Source: MPNP01 sp965116235
GTDB taxonomy: Bacteria; Pseudomonadota; Alphaproteobacteria; Rhodobacterales; Rhodobacteraceae
NCBI GenBank assembly: GCA_965116235.1
Contig: OZ220496.1
Coordinates: forward strand, 3,100,001-3,164,000
Length of the DNA: 64,000 nucleotides
Direction of reading: 5' to 3'
This document shows, piece after piece, positions 18,949-28,473 of the stretch; the stretch's first letter is position 1, and each line of letters begins with the position of its first letter. Under the pieces are notes generated by a model that ran no database searches, was not told the origin of the DNA, and saw only the letters and a list, made by a program, of their open reading frames with translations. The position numbers and the translations under genes were made by a program.

Positions 18949-21398
18949 GGGCTATCAGCACAGACCCTGGCGCTCCACAGAGAATCGAACATCTTGACCT
19001 GAAGCGCTGTTCCGGGGGTGGCCAGTTCAGGCGATACATAGCCCATTCCAATGGAGCAACCGAATTGTACAGACCATCCGCCTGAAGTCAGTCGTCCCAC
19101 CCGCTTTCCATTGGCATACAAGGCCTCCCGTCCCCAAGGAAACGCATATTCCGGACCTTCGATCAGAACTGTTACGCACTTGAAGCGGATACCGGTCTCC
19201 AACATTCGCTCCTTGCCGACAAATTCCTTGTTCAGGTCGACAAATCGATTCAGACCGGCCTCCAGTGGCGTTGCATCCCGACCAAGCTCCGTGCCAAAAG
19301 CCCGGTAGCTTTTTTCCAGCCTGAGCCAGTTTTGGGCGCGGGCCCCAAACAGTTTGAGCTGATGCCTGGAGCCAACCTGATCAAGTTGATCAAAGAGGTA
19401 ATTCTGCATTTCCATCGGATGATGAAGTTCCCATCCCAATGAACCGGTATATGAAACCCTGATGGCTCGAACCGGACACATTCCCAGCTCGATGTCACGA
19501 ACGGACAGCCATGGAAATCTGGAATTTTCAAGAACGGTTTCGGGTTCTGGGTCTCGGACCAGCTCATTCAGCATCCCGCGAGCGTGAGGGCCGGCAACGG
19601 CGAACACGCCCCACTGGCTTGTTACGTCATGAATCTCTACATGTCCGAACCTATCTTCAAGTGCGATGGCCGACTTTCGCAGATAATCGGCATCGTAACT
19701 GGTCCAGGCTCCGGCCGAAATCAGGTAGAACTCATCATCCCTGATGCGCGCAATGGTATATTCGGTTTGCGTTGTTCCTGCCGGCGTGAGAGCATAGGTC
19801 AGGTTTACTCGCCCAGTCGGGGGCAGTCGATTGCAAGTGAACCAGTCCAGAAACCTCTCTGCTCCCGGACCCCTGACGCTGTGTTTGGTGAACGCTGAGG
19901 CATCAAACAGGCCAACCTGACTGCGTACGGCCATGGCTTCGGACTCTGCGTAAGGAACCCAGGCGCCCTGCCGGAACGACCGCGACGCGCGATCATTGAA
20001 ACCGAGCGGGGCAAAGTAGTTGGGTCGTTCCCACCCATTGACCTGACCAAACTGCGCTCCCCTCTCCTTGAGACGGTCATAGCACGGCGTTGTTCTCAAA
20101 GGTCGACAGGCCTCTCTTTCTTCATCCGGGTGATGGAGGATGTAAACATGCTCGTAGCACTCCTCGTTCTTTCGCATGGCATATTCGGTCGTCATCCAGT
20201 TGCCGAAGCGCTTGGGATCAAGTGACGCCATGTCAATTTCAGCCTCGCCCTCGACCATCATCTGGGCCAGATAATGTCCTGTCCCGCCGGCCGCCGTTAT
20301 GCCAAACGAAAAACCTTCCGCCAACCACAGGTTTTTGAGTCCGTAAGCCGGTCCAACCAGTGGATTTCCATCGGGCGTATAACAAATCGGACCGTTGAAA
20401 TCATCCTTGAGACCGACGGATTCACTGGACGGTATCCGATGTATCATGGATTCGTATTCCGCCTCGATACGGTCCAAATCCAGTTCAAACAGATCAGCCC
20501 TGAAAGTGGATGGCACATCATACTCGAACCGGGCTGGTGCTCCCCTTTCATAAGGACCGAGTATCCAGCCCTGACGCTCTTCCCGGACATACCACCTAGC
20601 ATCGGCATCTCTCAAGACCGGGTGCTCCGGATTGGTTTGACGCCATTGGATCAACTGAGGGTCAGGTTCTGTCACTATATACTGGTGTTCGACAGGCATG
20701 GCCGGGATATTCAACCCCAGCTGCCGGGCTGTTCTCTGGGCAAAATTGCCTGAGGCTGTAATGACATGTTCAGCCACAACCCTGAACCTTTCTTCTGTCT
20801 CGATCAGAATCCCTCCCTTGTCGGACAAAATCGAACCTTCGACGATCCACTCATGACCGGTCCAATGATACGAATCGACCTGATGTCTAATCATGATCTC
20901 GACTCCCTGCATCCGCGCACCACGCGCCATGGCTTGGGTCAGGTCGGCCGGATTAATGTATCCATCGGTCGGATGATAGATGGCTCCAACCAGATCTTCC
21001 GTCCTCACCAAAGGGTATCGTTCCTTTATCTGTCTGGGAGTTAGCCACTCATAAGGTATCCCGACTGTCTCGGCGGTGGAGGCATAAAGCATATACTCGT
21101 CCATCCGGTCCTGCGTTTGGGCCATACGCAGATTGCCGACAACATTGAATCCAGGATTCAGGGCTGTTTCTTCCTCAAGGGTTTTGTAAAATCTAACCGA
21201 ATAGTCGTGAATGTGACTGGTCGCATAACCCATGTTGAAGAGGGGTAGCAATCCGGCCGCATGCCAAGTTGAACCGGCTGTCAGATCGTCTCTCTCCAGC
21301 ACGAGGATGTCTGTCCAGCCGAATTTGGCCAGATGATAGCTTATGGATGTGCCGATGACCCCTCCACCAACGACAAGTGCTCGAACGTGTGATTTCAT
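18915..21398 (-). CDS. Dimethylglycine/sarcosine dehydrogenase-like flavoprotein (DAO + GcvT domains)
   Basis: This 827-residue enzyme has an N-terminal FAD motif GGGVIGTSISYHLAKFGW and STWHAAGLLP, the His of which carries covalent FAD in this family. The C-terminal half is a GcvT-like aminomethyltransferase domain, which passes the methyl group to tetrahydrofolate. Length and layout match mitochondrial-type dimethylglycine or sarcosine dehydrogenases. It demethylates N-methylated glycines, for example from glycine betaine breakdown. GAAGAGG precedes the ATG. I cannot separate dimethylglycine from sarcosine as substrate. Confidence 0.85.
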   Translation of the reverse strand: MKSHVRALVVGGGVIGTSISYHLAKFGWTDILVLERDDLTAGSTWHAAGLLPLFNMGYATSHIHDYSVRFYKTLEEETALNPGFNVVGNLRMAQTQDRMDEYMLYASTAETVGIPYEWLTPRQIKERYPLVRTEDLVGAIYHPTDGYINPADLTQAMARGARMQGVEIMIRHQVDSYHWTGHEWIVEGSILSDKGGILIETEERFRVVAEHVITASGNFAQRTARQLGLNIPAMPVEHQYIVTEPDPQLIQWRQTNPEHPVLRDADARWYVREERQGWILGPYERGAPARFEYDVPSTFRADLFELDLDRIEAEYESMIHRIPSSESVGLKDDFNGPICYTPDGNPLVGPAYGLKNLWLAEGFSFGITAAGGTGHYLAQMMVEGEAEIDMASLDPKRFGNWMTTEYAMRKNEECYEHVYILHHPDEEREACRPLRTTPCYDRLKERGAQFGQVNGWERPNYFAPLGFNDRASRSFRQGAWVPYAESEAMAVRSQVGLFDASAFTKHSVRGPGAERFLDWFTCNRLPPTGRVNLTYALTPAGTTQTEYTIARIRDDEFYLISAGAWTSYDADYLRKSAIALEDRFGHVEIHDVTSQWGVFAVAGPHARGMLNELVRDPEPETVLENSRFPWLSVRDIELGMCPVRAIRVSYTGSLGWELHHPMEMQNYLFDQLDQVGSRHQLKLFGARAQNWLRLEKSYRAFGTELGRDATPLEAGLNRFVDLNKEFVGKERMLETGIRFKCVTVLIEGPEYAFPWGREALYANGKRVGRLTSGGWSVQFGCSIGMGYVSPELATPGTALQVKMFDSLWSARVCADSPYDSGNAELRK

Positions 21399-21590
21399 AT
21401 TGACGCCTCTTCAGTTCCGGCTCGTAAGACTCTTTTCAAACCACATCACGACAAGGGATGTCATAGACCCCTAACACAAACCCAGAACTTTATGGAAAAA
21501 ACTTGTTTTCCGTCAATGTAAAAAATCAATGACGCATCAGAGCGTGAGGCTGATCAATATGGGCTGTTGCACGATGCGTTGGCAGTGCGT

Positions 21591-22550
21591 TCAGCCTCGG
21601 ACCTGCAGCCGTCCATCGGCCAGAACTTCAACATCGATCGGATCAGAGATTGCGCCGACGAAATCGTTATTCCGGTCCGTGTCAATGAAGCCCATGAACT
21701 TCAATTCATCACCAACGGCAATGATTTTTCCAGCATACCGATGGCAAGGTTCAGCTCCATCAAAAAATCGGCCCGGAGCAATATGCCAGGGCCCCAGGGG
21801 TGATTCGGCCATGAGATAGTGGGTGCCAGAGACCTTTGGTCCATCCGTTTGCTCGAGATAACTATCGGACCAGTTCTTGCTCAAAGTACAAAACAGGCAG
21901 TACCAATGCCCCCCGTGTTGAAAGACCTGGGGAACCTCAAGTTGCCCGAAATTCCCTGCGTAAACAGGTGGCTGATGATGCCAATCGGTCAGGTTTTCAG
22001 AGGTTGCCAGACCGATGGCGCCTCCATCGTTGGGAGTTGCAGTATCGGCAATCCGCGTCGTATAATACATCAACCAGCCCTCACCATCTGGGCGCTTTAT
22101 GACACAAGGATCCCGCATTGCCCGATCGTGCCACCAGCCCGGCGTATATTCCTCATGATATTCCGTGTTGATGTCGAGGGCCAGTCCAGCCCCTACCCTT
22201 TGCCAACTGTGCAGGTCACTCGAAATGGCATGACCGATGCGTTGCTTAATGCCTTGTTCATTTTTGCTCGTGCCCGTGTAGAACAGGTGCCACGCTCCAT
22301 TACCATGAACAACCGACCCTGTCCATGTCGTGTAGTCATCCCAGGCGGGGGTTTTGGAAGGAGCAAAACAGGTGCCCTTATACTCCCAGTCGATGAGATT
22401 CACTGACGTGGCGTGACCTTGAGTTACGTTCCAGTGTCGTAAATCCGGATGGCTCAAGGATTTGGGCGCTTGGAGGAAATATAGATGCCAGAGACCATCG
22501 TCTTGCGCCAGCCAAAAATCCCATACCCATTTATCTCTGATAGCGAACAT
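21591..22550 (-). CDS. Five-bladed beta-propeller glycoside hydrolase (GH32/43/68 type)
   Basis: The 319-residue protein has no signal peptide. WVWDFWLAQDDGLWHLYF holds the candidate nucleophile Asp, AMRDPCVIKRPDGEGW gives the RDP motif, and LEVPQVF gives the candidate acid/base Glu. These are the three positions expected in the GH32/GH43/GH68 clan, which includes sucrases, fructanases and arabinanases. It lies 66 bases downstream of the LacI-type regulator on the same strand and opposite a sugar ABC importer, so it probably hydrolyses the imported oligosaccharide in the cytoplasm. The sugar (sucrose or a fructan is one option) is inferred. Confidence 0.75.
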   Translation of the reverse strand: MFAIRDKWVWDFWLAQDDGLWHLYFLQAPKSLSHPDLRHWNVTQGHATSVNLIDWEYKGTCFAPSKTPAWDDYTTWTGSVVHGNGAWHLFYTGTSKNEQGIKQRIGHAISSDLHSWQRVGAGLALDINTEYHEEYTPGWWHDRAMRDPCVIKRPDGEGWLMYYTTRIADTATPNDGGAIGLATSENLTDWHHQPPVYAGNFGQLEVPQVFQHGGHWYCLFCTLSKNWSDSYLEQTDGPKVSGTHYLMAESPLGPWHIAPGRFFDGAEPCHRYAGKIIAVGDELKFMGFIDTDRNNDFVGAISDPIDVEVLADGRLQVRG

Positions 22551-22616
22551 TCAATTCCCTTTATAGACTGCACAGTTTGACAATGAAGAAAGTTTTTGAT
22601 GTCAAGGGCATTCCAC

Positions 22617-23706
22617 CTAACTCGACACCAACTCTTTTGAACTGCGGCGTACGATCAGCTCACAGTCGATGTGCTCGACGTTCCGGCTGTCTTGATCATT
22701 ATCTTTGACCAGTCGATACACCGCACGATGCCCCATCGTGTAGTACGGAAGCTCGACTGTCGTAAGGGCCGGGTGAAGGTTTTCGCAGATTCGCACATCA
22801 TTGTCAAAACCTACCATTGAGCACTGGTCCGGTACGTCAATTGACTGGCTGGCCAAGTAGCGCATGGCCCGAAGAGCCATGATGTCATTGCCGAACATGA
22901 TGGCCGTCGGCTTGCAGCCCTCATGAAGCATTTTCTTCAACTGGCCTTCTAAATTTGCGAAAACGTGCGGCAGGTCACCATGACCACCCGAAAGATATGT
23001 ATAGTTCTGGGCACTCCAGCCCTCTTGTTGACATGTTTCTTCAAATCCTCGGCGGCGGATTGCAAAGGCCAGATTGTCTTCGGGCAATCCCATCAGTCCA
23101 ATTCGCATGTGTCCCAGACCCATGAGATATCGAGTGGCCAGCTGTTGACCCTGATAGTCGTTCGGGATGACCGAAAGGGTTTCAAATTCGTCGAAGCAAT
23201 TGACCAAAATGGCCGGCATGGTCTTGAGGAAAGGATAATGAACTTGTTGCAGACGGTCGGCAGTGACGATGATTCCTTCCACTTGATAACTCGCAAAGAT
23301 GTCGATCAGATTTTTGACTTCATCCGGATCGCCCTCTGTATCAGAAATCATCAGCCTGAAACCCAGCTCGCGACAGGCCTGGTGAACACCTCGTATGATA
23401 TGGATGGAGGACAAGCCACTTTCTCGCGGGTCATTTCCTGAATACGAGATGGCGCTTGTAATCAAGCCGATAATGCCAGACTTTTTGCTGCGCATTATGC
23501 GCGCACTCTGCAAAGGTCGATAATTCAACTTGTCGATGGCCTGGACGACTTTTACCCTGGTCTTGCCTTTGACTCCGGATTCCTTGTTGATGACCCGGCT
23601 GACCGTCTTGAAGGATACTCCTGCCAGATCGGCCACATCAGCGATAGTTGCTTCTTTCTGTCGGGTTGAACGGGCGATCTTCGCTTCCTCAAACTTGGTG
23701 GGGCAT
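22617..23706 (-). pseudogene. LacI-family regulator with an apparent 1-base frameshift at its N-terminus
   Basis: The coding frame runs cleanly from about 23703 down to 22617: an N-terminal HTH (ATIADVADLAGVSFKTVSRV) and a periplasmic-binding-protein-like sensor domain. In that frame no ATG precedes the HTH; the only start, a GTG at 23636, would delete the first helix. An ATG at 23706 lies in another frame, joined through a run of four C. One C fewer gives MPTKFEEAKIARS continuing into the HTH. So either there is a single-base insertion (mutation or consensus error) or translation begins unusually. The divergent importer and the operator at 23750 make it the likely local repressor. Confidence 0.7.
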
Positions 23707-23749
23707 CAAGTCCCGTTTTTGGACTTGTTGATGATAAGAGTTTTTAATA

Positions 23750-23765
23750 TTGACAACGTTGTCAA
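23750..23765. promoter_or_regulatory. LacI-type palindromic operator
   Basis: TTGACAACGTTGTCAA is a perfect 16-base palindrome with the central CG typical of LacI-family operators. It lies between the LacI-type gene and the substrate-binding-protein gene. Its left half reads TTGACA on each strand, a consensus -35 hexamer, so a bound repressor would block RNA polymerase. The symmetry is partly extended on both sides by AT-rich sequence. Confidence 0.8.
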
Positions 23766-23825
23766 AATATTTTAAGAAGGCAAGTTATCCGATAAATAAT
23801 TGACCAGATCAGGATGGAGGAAGTT

Positions 23826-25085
23826 ATGAAAAATTTCTTGAAGCTATCAATTGCAACCGCCGGCGTGTTGTGTTTGGGAAGTGTCGTGGCCTTTTCTCAG
23901 ACACAAATTTCCATGTGGTACCATGGAGCGGGCAACCCGACAGAAGGTGAAATTCTCAATCAGATCATTACAGACTTCAACGCCAGCCAAGGTGACTACG
24001 AAGTTGTGCTGGAGTCGTTTCCCCAAGATTCGTACAACGATTCCGTAACGGCGGCCGCGCTCGCTGGCAATCTTCCGGACATCATTGACGTTGATGGACC
24101 CATATTGCCCAACTGGGCCTGGGCCGGGTACATGGCGCCACTGGAAATAGACGAATCCAAAATCGCCAATTTTCTTCCAGGTACAAAAGGCCGATGGAAT
24201 GGTGAACTCTACGCCATCGGGCTGTGGGATGCCGCTTGTGCCATCTACGCGCGACGATCAGTCCTTGAAGCGCACGACATTCGCATACCGACCCTTGATG
24301 AGCCGTGGAATCGGAACGAGTTCATGACTGCCCTGCGAGCCCTCAAGGCCGGTGGAGACTTTGATTATGCTCTGGATCTTGGCATGGCCTGGACCGGGGA
24401 ATGGTATCCATACGCCTTTGGTCCCTTCCTTCAAAGTTTTGGAGGCGACATCATTGATGTTGAGGCAAACATGGCCAATGGCGCATTGAATGGAGATGCC
24501 GGCATGGCTTTCGGGGACATGTGGCAAACGCTGTTCATGGAAGAGCTTGTCCCCGGTACCAGCCAAGACGGAGCCGACCGTGAAACCGGTTTTCTGGACG
24601 GGAAGTACGCCCTTCAGTGGAACGGAAACTGGTCCGCACTTCCTCCCATTGACAAGTTCGGTGACGACATGCTTTTCTTGCCGGCTCCCGATTTCGGCAC
24701 CGGTTCCAAGATTGGCGCTGCCAGCTGGCAATTTGGCGTTTCAGCATCCTCCCAAAACAAGGAGGGGGCCAACGCCTTCATCGAGTTTGCCCTTCAGGAC
24801 AAGTATCTGGCCGCCTTTTCCAATGGAACCGGCCTGATACCACCTACACAGACCGCCAGTGCCATGACCGCCAACTATCAACCGGGAGGGCCTCTCGAGG
24901 TATTTTATGAATTGTCCGAGAGACAGGCGACTCTGCGAGCTGTTACACCCGCCTACATTGTCGGAGGCAAGGTCTTTGAAAAAGCCATGGCGGACATTGC
25001 CAATGGAGCCGATGTCGCCGACACCCTTGATGTCGCGGCGGACGAAATTGATGATGACATTGCTCAAAACAATGGCTATCAATGA
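23826..25085 (+). CDS. Sugar ABC transporter substrate-binding protein (family 1)
   Basis: The 419-residue protein has a Sec signal peptide (MKNFLKLSIATAGVLC..., likely cleaved after AFS) and then TQISMWYHGAGNPTEGEI, typical of MalE/UgpB-type solute-binding proteins. The mature domain would capture the sugar in the periplasm. The ATG at 23826 is chosen because GGAGGAAGTT lies directly upstream; an ATG at 23814 overlaps that site. It opens a four-gene importer operon behind the LacI operator. Confidence 0.88.
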   Translation: MKNFLKLSIATAGVLCLGSVVAFSQTQISMWYHGAGNPTEGEILNQIITDFNASQGDYEVVLESFPQDSYNDSVTAAALAGNLPDIIDVDGPILPNWAWAGYMAPLEIDESKIANFLPGTKGRWNGELYAIGLWDAACAIYARRSVLEAHDIRIPTLDEPWNRNEFMTALRALKAGGDFDYALDLGMAWTGEWYPYAFGPFLQSFGGDIIDVEANMANGALNGDAGMAFGDMWQTLFMEELVPGTSQDGADRETGFLDGKYALQWNGNWSALPPIDKFGDDMLFLPAPDFGTGSKIGAASWQFGVSASSQNKEGANAFIEFALQDKYLAAFSNGTGLIPPTQTASAMTANYQPGGPLEVFYELSERQATLRAVTPAYIVGGKVFEKAMADIANGADVADTLDVAADEIDDDIAQNNGYQ

Positions 25086-25099
25086 TTGAACTGTCGCTC

Positions 25100-25127
25100 A
25101 AGGCGGAGTTCATCTGAACTCCGCCTT
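25100..25127 (+). terminator. Intercistronic hairpin after the binding-protein gene
   Basis: A perfect 13-base inverted repeat (AAGGCGGAGTTCA, loop TC, then its complement) lies 15 bases after the stop codon. It is not followed by a T run, so full termination is unlikely. In importer operons, hairpins at this place usually stabilise the binding-protein message or lower permease expression. It ends six bases before the permease start. Confidence 0.8.
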
Positions 25128-25132
25128 GGCAA

Positions 25133-26230
25133 GTGGATGCAGCATTGACAAGCAAGTCTCTTGATCTGAAAAAGCAGAACCGCATGGGGTGGCTTATGTC
25201 CATGCCGGCCATCGTTCTGCTGTTTTCATTTCTGGTTCTCCCGTTCATCATGGCGTTTGGTCTGTCCTTGACCAACCAGCGGCTGATTTCGCCGAATCCG
25301 ACCGAATATGTTGGCTTCGAGAACTTCAAGCGACTTCTGGGTGTTGGCGTGCTGACCCTTGAGCCCAAACTCAATCCTGACGGAACCGTTGTACGGGATG
25401 AGGCCGGCGATGCCGAATACCCCAGGGTCCGGTCATTTACCCGTGACAACGAAACCTACCCGCAGTATTACAGAATGAGTGAGTGGTTCCGTATCGCCCT
25501 GCCGCAGGACAAGCAGTTCGTCGTGCTTGTGCGCGATATCGTTTTCATCAAGGCTCTTCGCAACACTGTGGCGTTCGTTCTTGTCGTATGCCCGGTTCAA
25601 GCTGGTTTGGCCCTGGTGCTGGCCATGATGATCAACCAGCCTCTGAGAGGCATCAATGTATTCCGTACGATTTACTTCACCCCGGTTGTGATTTCCATGG
25701 TTGTTGTAGCCATGCTGTGGCGGTTCATTTACGACGGGCAGAATGGTCTGCTGAACACCTTGTTCGGCATTTTCAGCTTTGGTGTGGCTCAACCTGTAGA
25801 CTGGCTCGGGAACCCCAGTACCGCACTGGGTTCCATCATAGCCATGTCGATTTGGCAGGGCGTGGGCTTTCACATGGTAATCTGGCTGTCCGGCTTGCAG
25901 ACAATACCTCTGGACCGCTATGAGGTGGCGCGGATAGAGGGGGCAACCCGATGGCAGACGTTTCGCTTCGTGACCTGGCCCGGGCTGCGCAATACCGCGA
26001 TTCTTATCATGGTTGTCATCACGATGCAGGCCTTTACGCTTTATCCTCAGGTTCAGGTCATGACACGCGGAGGACCGCTTGATTCCACCCAGAGCCTAGT
26101 CTTTCAGGCGGTTGTACGAGGCTATGAGAAGCAGGACATATCGGGCGGTTCGGCCATTTCCGTCATTCTGTTCGTCTTCGTTCTTTCCATTTCCCTGTTT
26201 CAAAGATACATCACACGGGACCGAGACTGA
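25133..26230 (+). CDS. Sugar ABC transporter permease (MalF/UgpA type)
   Basis: The 365-residue membrane protein has a first membrane segment at about residues 20-45, an insert of about 80 residues before the second segment, and a C-terminal transmembrane domain. The EAA loop, which docks the ATPase, is visible as EVARIEGATRWQTFRFVTWPGL. It begins at a GTG (25133); a TTG at 25145 is also possible. The start of the next gene overlaps its last base. Confidence 0.85.
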   Translation: MDAALTSKSLDLKKQNRMGWLMSMPAIVLLFSFLVLPFIMAFGLSLTNQRLISPNPTEYVGFENFKRLLGVGVLTLEPKLNPDGTVVRDEAGDAEYPRVRSFTRDNETYPQYYRMSEWFRIALPQDKQFVVLVRDIVFIKALRNTVAFVLVVCPVQAGLALVLAMMINQPLRGINVFRTIYFTPVVISMVVVAMLWRFIYDGQNGLLNTLFGIFSFGVAQPVDWLGNPSTALGSIIAMSIWQGVGFHMVIWLSGLQTIPLDRYEVARIEGATRWQTFRFVTWPGLRNTAILIMVVITMQAFTLYPQVQVMTRGGPLDSTQSLVFQAVVRGYEKQDISGGSAISVILFVFVLSISLFQRYITRDRD

Positions 26231-27099
26231 TGCCCGCTCACCGCATTCTTAACATCGCCCTTCGATATGTCTTGCTGACGTGGGTCGCTCTGATTTTCGT
26301 CTTTCCCATCGTGTTCATGGTGATTTCCTCCTTCAAACCAGATCTCCAACTGCTTTCGGACAGCGGCTCTCTCCGTGCTTTCCTGCCAGTTGGAGATCTG
26401 TCGTTTGACAATTATCTCGCGGCTTTCGACCGAGCGCCCATCCGGCTGTTCATTTTCAATTCGGTCCTGATAACGGCGGTTACGGTCGTTTTTTGCCTGA
26501 TATTCTGCTCATTGGCTGCCTTTGCCTTCATCTTTCTCAAATGGACCGGTCGCGAACTGATATTCTCGATCATTCTTGCCACGCTCATCATTCCCTTCGA
26601 GACCATTGCCATTCCCTTGCTTCTCATCGTCAACAATCTGCCCTGGATTGGCCTGGAAGGGTTCAGTACCGGGTGGCTCAACAGCTATCACGTGCAGATC
26701 ATTCCGTTTCTGGCCGATGCACTGACCATCTTTCTGTTTACCCAGTATTTTCGTGATTTGCCAAAGGATCTGGTCGAGGCCTCACGCATTGACGGAGCGA
26801 CATGGTTTCAGGTCTACTGGAAAATCATTCTTCCCCTGTCCGGGCCCGTGATTGCCACGGCAGCCATTCTGCGGTTTCTGTTCATGTATAACAATCAGCT
26901 CCTGTGGCCCATCATGGTTGTGCAGGAAGAAACGTACCGACCCGTGATGCTGGGCTTGCAGTATTTCTTCCAGCTGAATACGGCCTGGGGCGAGATCATG
27001 GCCTATCTGACCATAATCACCGTGCCGGTCTTGATTTTCTACCTATGTCTGCAAAGAGCCTTCATCGCGTCCATAGCGAGCACGGGAATAAAGGGATGA
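26230..27099 (+). CDS. Sugar ABC transporter permease (MalG/UgpE type)
   Basis: This 289-residue protein has six predicted membrane segments and the EAA-loop motif EASRIDGATWFQVYWKIILP, which contacts the ATPase subunit. N-terminal VFPIVFMVISSFKP is characteristic of the second permease in carbohydrate importers. It starts at an ATG overlapping the previous stop codon, so the two permeases are translationally coupled in near 1:1 amounts. Confidence 0.87.
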   Translation: MPAHRILNIALRYVLLTWVALIFVFPIVFMVISSFKPDLQLLSDSGSLRAFLPVGDLSFDNYLAAFDRAPIRLFIFNSVLITAVTVVFCLIFCSLAAFAFIFLKWTGRELIFSIILATLIIPFETIAIPLLLIVNNLPWIGLEGFSTGWLNSYHVQIIPFLADALTIFLFTQYFRDLPKDLVEASRIDGATWFQVYWKIILPLSGPVIATAAILRFLFMYNNQLLWPIMVVQEETYRPVMLGLQYFFQLNTAWGEIMAYLTIITVPVLIFYLCLQRAFIASIASTGIKG

Positions 27100-27102
27100 C
27101 TC

Positions 27103-28098
27103 ATGGGAACAGTTCATTTTGAAGATACCATCAAGCGGTATGGCAGCGTCGTTGTCATTCCCAAGCTGAATCTGGAAATTCGAGACGGTTCGTTCACCGT
27201 GCTCGTCGGCCCGTCGGGATGCGGAAAATCTACCATCTTGCGAATGATCGCCGGATTGGAAGACGTTTCGTCGGGCAAGATATTCATCGATGACAACGAT
27301 GTCACTTATGCTGAACCTTCGCAACGACGCATCGCCATGGTTTTTCAGAGCTACGCCTTGTATCCCCATATGACGGTGGCCGAAAACATTGGTTTCGGCC
27401 TGACTCTTGCTCGCCGGCCCAAGCAGGAAATCAACTCCCGTGTATCGGAAATCGCCAAAATTCTGCAACTGGACTCACTTCTTGATCGCAAGCCCAAAGA
27501 CTTGTCGGGCGGACAGCGGCAGCGCGTTGCAATCGGACGGGCAATAACTCGGAATCCCAAGGTGTTCCTCTTTGATGAACCCCTCTCCAACCTGGATGCT
27601 TCGCTTCGGGGACAGATGCGCGTTGAACTTTCGGATTTGCACGCGCAAATTGGCTCGACCATGGTTTACGTAACACATGATCAGGTTGAAGCCATGACCA
27701 TGGCCAACCAGATCGTTGTATTGAACAAGGGAGAGGTCGAACAAGTCGGTGCCCCCATGCATCTTTACAATTATCCGGAAACCCAGTTTGTGGCAGAGTT
27801 TATCGGCTCTCCAACCATGAACATTTTTGAAGGAGAGATTGCCGGCAAATACGATTGCGAATCCTTGGGAGTAAGGCCAGAACACATATCCGTTTCGACA
27901 ACGGACGGTCTCATTGAAGGCACGATCAAGCATATGGAGGAACTTGGGGCCGACACCCTGCTTTATGTAAATGTTGCGAATACAGGCTCGGTCACTGTCA
28001 GGGTCAATGGATCGACCGATCTAGGTGTGGGATCGACCATTTTCTTGCATTTTGAACAATCACTCGCCCATCGCTTCAAAAACGGCAAGAGGGTTTGA
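27103..28098 (+). CDS. Sugar ABC transporter ATP-binding protein (MalK/UgpC type)
   Basis: The 331-residue ATPase has Walker A GPSGCGKST, Q-loop MVFQSYALYPH, signature LSGGQRQRVAIGRA, Walker B VFLFDEPLSNLDA and H-loop YVTHDQ. The C-terminal part has the beginning of the MalK regulatory TOBE region (LGVRPEHI) but is shorter than typical MalK (about 370). It ends the operon and is separated from the second permease by three bases. Confidence 0.88.
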   Translation: MGTVHFEDTIKRYGSVVVIPKLNLEIRDGSFTVLVGPSGCGKSTILRMIAGLEDVSSGKIFIDDNDVTYAEPSQRRIAMVFQSYALYPHMTVAENIGFGLTLARRPKQEINSRVSEIAKILQLDSLLDRKPKDLSGGQRQRVAIGRAITRNPKVFLFDEPLSNLDASLRGQMRVELSDLHAQIGSTMVYVTHDQVEAMTMANQIVVLNKGEVEQVGAPMHLYNYPETQFVAEFIGSPTMNIFEGEIAGKYDCESLGVRPEHISVSTTDGLIEGTIKHMEELGADTLLYVNVANTGSVTVRVNGSTDLGVGSTIFLHFEQSLAHRFKNGKRV

Positions 28099-28273
28099 CT
28101 GTTCGCCTCGATTCGCTCATTTCCGTTGTAAATGGCAACAATTGGGCATGTTGGACTTGCCCGTGAGACACGGTTTGGATCAATCCTCTTCAGCCATTCA
28201 CTTCCGCTCCCATTTGTCACTCATCTGCACTACAAATGTTGCCCCTGATCAGCGGGGCGTGGATCCAAAAGGT

Positions 28274-28309
28274 GGCCTGACTGACGGTTCTGTCAGTCGA
28301 GATCAGGCC
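28274..28309 (+). promoter_or_regulatory. Nested hairpin between the importer operon and porin copy 1
   Basis: GGCCTGA pairs with TCAGGCC, and inside it CTGAC pairs with GTCAG. There is no following T run. It could end the importer transcript or be part of a leader. It is not shared with porin copy 2, whose similarity starts just downstream of this point, at about 28315. Confidence 0.45.
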
Positions 28310-28345
28310 TCCCTCGAAAGGAGATTGAAAGGGAGAAGGGACATA

Positions 28346-28365
28346 CTGTCGCAAAAATGCGACAG
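28346..28365. promoter_or_regulatory. Conserved palindrome upstream of porin copy 1
   Basis: CTGTCGCA-AAAA-TGCGACAG is a perfect 8+8 inverted repeat about 110 bases before the porin ATG and about 37 bases before its putative -35. The same element (TGTCGCA-AGAA-TGCGACA) sits upstream of porin copy 2. It is not followed by T residues, so a regulator binding site is more likely than a terminator. Confidence 0.6.
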
Positions 28366-28401
28366 GTGGCAGGAAAATGATGCGGGACCCGATAAAATGT
28401 G

Positions 28402-28430
28402 TTGCAAATCGCATGGGATGGGTGGATACT
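28402..28430 (+). promoter_or_regulatory. Putative porin copy 1 promoter
   Basis: TTGCAA (28402-28407) and GATACT (28425-28430) are separated by 17 bases and lie 44 bases before the ATG at 28474. Each matches four of six consensus positions. The aligned spacer in porin copy 2 contains a G9 run; here it is interrupted (GGGATGGG), so this copy should not slip. Confidence 0.4.
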
Positions 28431-28473
28431 ACGTCATAGTCGGAAACGTTCACATGAAACAGAGGTGAAAATC

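Noticed and set aside
28274..28309. Nested hairpin as a riboswitch for porin 1
   Set aside because: It is not shared by porin copy 2 and has no conserved riboswitch core that I can recognise; termination of the importer operon is simpler.
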